A DNA stretch of 64,000 nucleotides from Dipteronia dyeriana. Taxonomy: Eukaryota > Streptophyta > Magnoliopsida > Sapindales > Sapindaceae. A program made the translations under genes and the position numbers. The stretch covers positions 62,793,253 to 62,857,252 of the forward strand of contig CM065297.1 of NCBI GenBank assembly GCA_032871835.1. Reading direction: 5' to 3'. Of this stretch, positions 58,667-64,000 are shown one piece after another. The notes below the pieces were generated by a model that did no database searches, was not told the origin of the DNA, and worked only from the letters and a program-made list of their open reading frames with translations. Every line of letters begins with the position of its first letter. Within the stretch, counting starts at the first letter, position 1.

Positions 58667-61600
58667 CTAGGCGGGCCTGGAGTTACTAAAAGTCTCCACA
58701 ACCATTTTCTCCCGAATGATCCCCATGTCGTCCTCTGACCAATCAAAAGGCCTTCGACCCGCTAGTAAGTACTCGATAAATCTCAAAGTATGGGAACCAC
58801 AGTTACCTCTGCAATTGGACACATAAAACACAGTTACAAATCGTTCTTAAAGAATATCTAAGCACGTGAATGAAATTGAATGTCTTACGATTTTTTTTTG
58901 TTAGGGGACTGTAGAAGTAGGCACCAGGCTGACCGAGAAGGGCTTATTATCCTGAGGGAACGGCCGACGACCACCTAGTCGTGCAGTGTGGAACCCCGCG
59001 TCATTCAACATGGAGGGTAAAAACCACCGTAATGGCCGGACCTGCTGGTGCCTGATATAATAAGGGACTTCCTGTCTCCAAGGGTCAAATATATCAATCT
59101 TCCCGAGAATAAGGTCGACGGTCACCACCAGCCAATGTTGGCCCCCGATGTTGCACGGAATCAGAACTTGTAATAGTATGCATACGGTGTTAGGTCAGGA
59201 TATACGAACAGTTTATATTTTAAATCATTTCCATCGTCTAACACTTACCAATTCAACCTCGTGCCATGGGCGTTTTCCACTCGTGGTTGCTCCACTGACC
59301 GTCTGAAGGTCCTCTTCCAACTATCGGGATTGTAACACATTCCACCTTACCGTGGTCGGAGCCCCGTGCGAATCACGAGGCATCATCCTCTCCCACATGT
59401 ATAACATAAGTGGTTGTACATACAATCATTGACAATATCGTATTAATAATACAAAACCATAAAATGCGTTTCGATTCCAAAAATTTATAACTACTTACAT
59501 AAAATTGTGTATCCAATACGTTGATCCTCTGGTTGTATACAGTGGGGAATCCTCGCTGACGCTTGCGAAAAATATGGAGGTATGCGTCTATATGCTGACA
59601 GATAATATAACTAATGAATTGTTAACAATATAACATTACTTACACAAACGTTAATATGAGAATCACGTAAGTACGTACCATGTCCTCAAAGTCCATGAAG
59701 TTGGACTGCATACGCATGAACCATCCGGCGTCCACTGGTGCCAGCACGTCCACATCACGTATGTTTAATGATTGAATTAGCTTAGCTTTACGTAAATTTG
59801 AATAAACATTAAATATACAACCATTTTTATTAGAAGAAGTTGGACTCACAGTTTCCATTGATGTTCCTCTAGAAGGCTTTGTATGCCGCAAGCTGGTCAG
59901 CGTCCACTTGTCCGTGGGGGTAAAAAATGTGTTCCATGGACTCGAGCCGTGTCCTCAACCTCTTTGGGCGGCATGGATTTGTGTAAGGGCTCATCAACTG
60001 CCATCCACGCTTAACTAAACGCTTTTTGTGCGATAGTCCAGCCTCCGATGAGCTTTGCAGCTCGGTAGATATGCTGGGCGGTGAAGGGGGCCGCTGAGGC
60101 TGAATCGATGTGATGGCCGATAGAGGGGATTGCAGACCCTGGGTCGTCATGCTATCCGGGGGAGGGGACCGCTGAGCCTGGGTCGACATGGTGGGTGAGG
60201 AAGGGGACCATACCGACGCCTCAGAAGTGCTGGGTGGGTGAGGGGACCGGGTCGACGCCACAGACATGCTAGGTGGGAGAGAGGACCGCACCGATGACAT
60301 ATATGTGCTGGGTGGGTGAGGGGACCGCTGTGGCTGAATCGATGTGCTGGGAGGTAGAGGAGGGGGACCGTTGAGCCTGGATGGACCCAGATAAGACAGC
60401 TGGAGGGTCCGACCCGATTACTGTACGTGAAGCAAGCCTACTGTCGTTGGTATGCAACTGAGGTTGCCTCTCAGGACCTACCCCTCGGTAGGCGGGTCCT
60501 GACTACATCCAGCTGCCATGTCTGTTCCCCCCATATACCTATCAGTCGAGTCTCCAGGACTAAAGTCTGGATCAAGAGGTGGGGGGCCATCCCAGTGTGT
60601 ACGCATGGTCAACCCTTGAAGCCCCTAGATCATATCCAGTAACACTCGATGTTGTTTCTGACGATCCTCATCACTCTTCCGGATCATATCCACTAACTCC
60701 AAGTGTTGACGTTGTCGATCCTCCTCACTCTTCCGGAGGGCTTCACGCACATTGTTCAACAGATCTACCCACGGAGCTTGAAATAATGTCTACATTGTTA
60801 GTACAAAACTATCAACACGTGTTAATAAAAAACACTAAACTTTGTTTTCAAATTACCTCTCCATCACGTCCAACGGCCCTATGGGAATCCCTTGTAGATG
60901 AACCATGTCCTAGGGTGGTAAACCGAACCCGCCTATGCCTATGCCTATGCCTTTCTCGTTGAGGGTCTGTCTCATATCCCTCACTGTCACTAGGCCTTAA
61001 ACCCCCATTAGCGGGCTTAGATCCCTCATTGTCACTGGTCCTGTTTGTTAAACCCCCACCATCTGTACCACTGATCCCGCCAAAGGTAGTCTGATAAGGG
61101 ATCGGAGGCAGCATATCATCCCTGTCATCTTCTACATACAGGCTCCCCCCCTCGTTTAGCCCGACATAGTACGATGCCTGTCTCTCAGCTGATGTGGGCA
61201 CCAGTTCCTTCCTCGCAAACATCTGAAATATTAGTTAGAACAATGTAATTATACAAATACTAACTAATGAAAACATTAAAAAATTAAATACATACCCTGG
61301 CTTTGAAAATCTTTGCTAGCTTCTTCCCTCTCGGTTGTTTGGTCAACTCCTTCTTTAAAATACACGGAGTCAGATCAGTAACCCTCCAGGCACCGAACTC
61401 TTTGGCCAAATCAGGGATCACCTCGAAAGAAAATACCTGTATCAAAGATAAGTCCGTTAACTAACCATAACATTTAGGACAACACCAATAAAGTACAACT
61501 TGTAATTCGAAGTTCTTACCAATAGGGCATGAGATAGATCGTATATGTTGTAGGTCTCCACCGTGTGTACGTCAGTGCCCTTTTCCTGCTGGCGTTGCTC

Positions 61601-62285
61601 GAACCCGTCTCGTCGCCCATCATGCGCATGCTTGAATGAGTAAATAGAATGCATGTACACGTGGGCACCTTACGAGAACGCATCGAACGCATCGAGATCC
61701 TCAACCAGCCGAAACTGCCAAACTGAAATCTTGAATCTCTCATCCACCCCCATCAGTATCCAGTTCAACATATATATGAGGCAGAGCATGACAACATCGT
61801 ACACCTTTCCGAACTCTGCGACGATGACAACACCCCTAATCTCCTCTAACGACACCTCATCGTCTCTAGGAAACATCGACTCCAGGAAAGTACCGCTGAT
61901 GTATGCCATTCTCCACTGCTGCATACATGGTGGTGTCTGGTACAACTCCAAACCGTAGTCCGGTGATCAGGCAAAATTCCACCTTCGAAAACCTCACCGA
62001 CTGGTTCCCTAACATGAACTGCATCTCATCTGTTGGGCCGTTATGATGCAGCTCCCTCAAAAGCAACTGATGGATAATACCACCCGAAAACTTTATCTCC
62101 CGATGCATCATCAGGAAATGCCTGAAACATGGCGCCATGAACAGACGCCGAACTAATTCTGCAGGGACACGGTTCAGCGCGTCGTCTATATGGCCGAGGG
62201 CATCAAAATGGTTATGTCGAGTCAATTTGCCCTCGTACCAGTCTCCTTCTGCTGTTTTAAGCAAATCCCTCAACCTATTTCTCAT
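58667..62285 (-). pseudogene. DUF1985 + ULP1-type SUMO protease gene in the MULE, broken
   Basis: ATG at 62285 follows an acceptor (TTGCAG). Exons on the minus strand: 62285-61520 (DUF1985: CFRHFLMMHREIKFSGGIIH, LLLRELHHNGPTDEM, VRFSKVEFCLITGLRFG), 61436-61296, 61222-60857 (ending in Arg/His repeats), then one from about 60790 with Ser/Pro repeats and the block MSPYTNPCRPKRLRTRLESM. The peptidase C48 part follows. His is in GGQHWLVVTVDLILGKIDIF and Asp in IFDPWRQ (59128-58901). Cys is in GNCGSHTLRFIEYLLAG (exon 58808-58667, stop TAG). Such proteases cut SUMO-like modifiers. The visible triad H-D-C is intact. However, a frameshift near 61880, a TAA at 61672, a TAG near 60627 and a TAG near 59869 break the frame. 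A captured host gene is the likely origin. Confidence 0.85.
60040..60400 (-). repeat. Coding minisatellite of the ULP pseudogene (Ser/Pro-rich)
   Basis: Repeated units around CGGTCCCCTCACCCACCCAG encode RSPHPPS/TST-type repeats between DUF1985 and the protease. A related region occurs in copy 1 at 47640-47890. Confidence 0.7.
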
Positions 62286-63300
62286 CTGCAATGTAACAGA
62301 AATACAACATCATTAAACAGAACAAATTTCGTAACCAAAATTAAAAGTCTCGATCCAATGTAAAAACAGCTCGATCCTAAAAGAAAAAAGCTCGATCCCA
62401 GGAGAAAAAAGCTCGACCCTTTTAAAAAAAAACTTGATCCTATGACAAAAATACTCGATCCCATAACACAAAAGCTCGGTCTAATTTCAAAAAAAAGCTT
62501 GACCCTATTGAAAAAAGCTAGATTCCTTTTCAAAAAAGCTCGATCCCTTTAAAAATTGATCGATCCAATTCAAAAAAAGCTCGACCCTGTTGAAAAAAGC
62601 TCGAATCCTTTTCAAAAAAGCTCGACCATATTGAAAAAAGTTCAATTCCTTTTTCAAAAAAGCTCGATCCAATTCAAAAAAAGCTCGACCATATTGAAAA
62701 AAGCTCGAATCCTTTTCAAAAAAGCTCGATCCCTTTCAAAAAAGCTCGATCCCTTTCAAAAAAGCTTGATCAAATTAAAAAAAGCTCGACCCTATTGAAA
62801 AAATCTCGATTCCTTTTCAAAAAAACTCAATCTCTTTCAAAAAAGCTCGATCCAATTCTAAAAAAGCTCGAAACATTACAAAATAAGCTCGACTTACCAA
62901 AACCTAATTGTCATGAAAATAAAAGCTCGACTCAACAACAAATAAGCTCGATTCTCTTGTAAAAAGTCTCGATAACCCAGATTTCATCTTCCTCAACTTA
63001 TATTCAATCAAATTACAAACCCTAACCTAAACCACAACCATTCTCAGATCTCTATTTTAACTAGTTTCTACAATTTCTATAAACAAAACTCAATTCTAAC
63101 ATGTAATGCAAGTTAACAACAACAAAAACGATGAAAAAAAAATAATCTTACCTTTCTCAATCGCAGTTGTTCTCGTGTAATCTCGTTCCGGTCACTTCAC
63201 AATCGATTAGGTTCCCGTCGGTTAGTTTTTCGTCAGGTTAGTTTCCCGTTGGTTTGACTATTGTTTCTCTCTGACTTAGAAAACGATAAATTTCTCACTA
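62286..63300 (-). other. Leader exon and leader intron of the ULP gene
   Basis: Candidate leader exon about 63290-63153, ending GAGAAAG before donor GTAAGATT. The intron runs 63152-62286 and ends TTACATTGCAG. It contains the array at 62340-62965. Confidence 0.55.
62340..62965 (-). repeat. GCTCGA minisatellite in the ULP leader intron
   Basis: About 30 units of 18-22 bp. On the plus strand AAAAAAGCTCGATCC, CTTTTC or AATTC spacers, so the gene's own sense strand reads TCGAGCTTTTTT. Plus-strand orientation is the same as in the transposase intron, so the two arrays are direct, not inverted, within the element. Confidence 0.9.
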
Positions 63301-63393
63301 TTTTAATATTTCGGGGTATTTTCATCTGAACACGTTACTTTGTACCTTTCAAACATATATTAGTAAAGTTGTGATATTTGCACAACACTCCCC
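63290..63393 (-). repeat. Right terminal inverted repeat of the MULE
   Basis: Diverged but colinear with the left terminus, and closer to the left end of the derivative at 33291 (CATATATTAGTAAAGTTGTG; GGGGTATTTTCATC). Confidence 0.65.
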
Positions 63394-64000
63394 TCAATTA
63401 GTACCAATATTTTTTTAACCCCGTCTGTTATTTCCGCTAATTTTCATCCAAAGTTTCTTTCATTTCTCTTTATCGACAAAAAAAAATGTAAACTTTAAAC
63501 TTTTTTATTGAGTTAAACTTTAAAAGAAGTCGATAGAATTTAATTGATGAACAGAATATTTTTTTTAAGAAGTTTTTGACTACATTATTGTGATGTGATG
63601 ATCAATAGTCCACCACAGTCCTTAACTTTGTACCAAATAAAATTTCAATGTTTTTGCTTTAAATTATATTCCTTGCAAATGTATGTCGGTTCACATTATT
63701 TCTCTTAAAATTTATAAACAGATCCTTGTTATATGAGATATGACTAATTTAGTTTTATATCCTATATTTGGTGCTTACATGTGATGAGATTATTTAATCT
63801 CATACAAGTAATTTATCCCACCAATTTAACACCGATTAGTCTCACCATCTCCTATTCTCCCACCACTTTTGTACTTTTATTTTTTATTTTTTATTTTTCT
63901 ATTTTCAATTTATTTTATTTTTTATATGATTAAGATATAAATATAATTTAATAATTAATAAAAAATAATTTATCATTAACATATTGTATGTCCATTCACA
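63394..64000. other. AT-rich flank, possible MITE start at the edge
   Basis: No gene. 63760-63830 (TATTTGGTGCTTACATGTGA, TGAGATTATTTAATCTCATA) resembles the left part of the MITE at 31896 but is cut by the window end. Confidence 0.35.

Larger units (their letters stand above)
54715..63393. mobile_element. Mutator-like element carrying transposase and ULP-like genes
   Basis: The left terminus (54715 inward) is GTGGAAATTGTGAGAAATGT then CACC. The right terminus (63393 inward) is GGGGAGTGTTGTGCAAATAT then CAC. They continue for about 100 bp as diverged inverted repeats (AAGTTTAAAAGACACCTATT against TATGTTTGAAAGGTACAAAG). Inside are a plus-strand MURA-type transposase and a minus-strand DUF1985-ULP1 gene that converge, with stops 153 bp apart (58514 and 58667). 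The cargo matches the Kaonashi-type MULEs known from plants. Both genes are pseudogenes here. A target-site duplication is not evident. Confidence 0.8.

Noticed and set aside
62556..62798. Open frame with repeated Lys/Ser/Phe units (FQKSS type)
   Set aside because: It is a translation of the GCTCGA minisatellite on the strand opposite the gene. Unit lengths vary and are not multiples of three.

Overview
The window reads as nuclear DNA of a flowering plant. It is strongly AT-rich, has no operon-like gene packing, and carries plant-type Ty1-copia, Ty3-gypsy, LINE, SINE, MITE and Mutator-like (MULE) sequences. Introns have plant GT..AG borders and there are many (TA)n microsatellites. The species cannot be named from what is visible. 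All assignments come from reading the sequence; no database search was run.

Only one ordinary host gene looks intact. It is a single-exon minus-strand gene (52342-53682) for a 446-residue protein with a signal anchor, a long Lys/Ser/Thr-rich stretch and about five C-terminal membrane helices. Almost everything else is transposon sequence, much of it nested.

Layout. 1-2004: an LTR element with a short non-coding interior. 3163-5280: a foldback MITE, a SINE remnant and a non-autonomous MULE. 5690-6005: a LINE RNase H remnant. 7610-8920: a MITE swollen by an AT tract. 8933-14884: a jumble of SIRE-like LTR pieces in both orientations around a gypsy fragment. 15433-21333: a Tourist-like MITE split by a 5.5-kb copia element with a clean TTATG target duplication. 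22160-22995: a LINE ORF1 remnant. 24045-25800: a roughly 165-bp AACGTT-rich satellite. 26699-29110: a CACTA-like end and a possible spliced transcript. 30447-36968: several MITEs and a MULE deletion derivative. 37254-45490: a decayed SIRE/Maximus-type copia element on the minus strand. 45505-48741: a ULP-protease gene fragment. 49203-50170: a LINE ORF2 remnant. 52342-53682: the host gene. 54715-63393: a large MULE.

The most interesting unit is that 8.7-kb MULE. It carries a MURA-type transposase pseudogene on the plus strand and, convergent with it, a DUF1985 + ULP1 (peptidase C48) pseudogene on the minus strand. This resembles the Kaonashi (KI) class of MULEs. Both genes begin with a non-coding leader exon followed by a leader intron, and both introns are filled with the same roughly 20-bp minisatellite (core AAAAAAGCTCGA). 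The same array sits upstream of the second ULP copy at 45.5 kb. It also makes up the interior of a 1.3-kb deletion derivative at 33.3 kb, where it alternates in orientation. A third relative at 4.3 kb has related termini but a different array (CGAGACTTATTT). A family whose leader introns have grown into, or been reduced to, the same minisatellite is the best candidate here for something undescribed.
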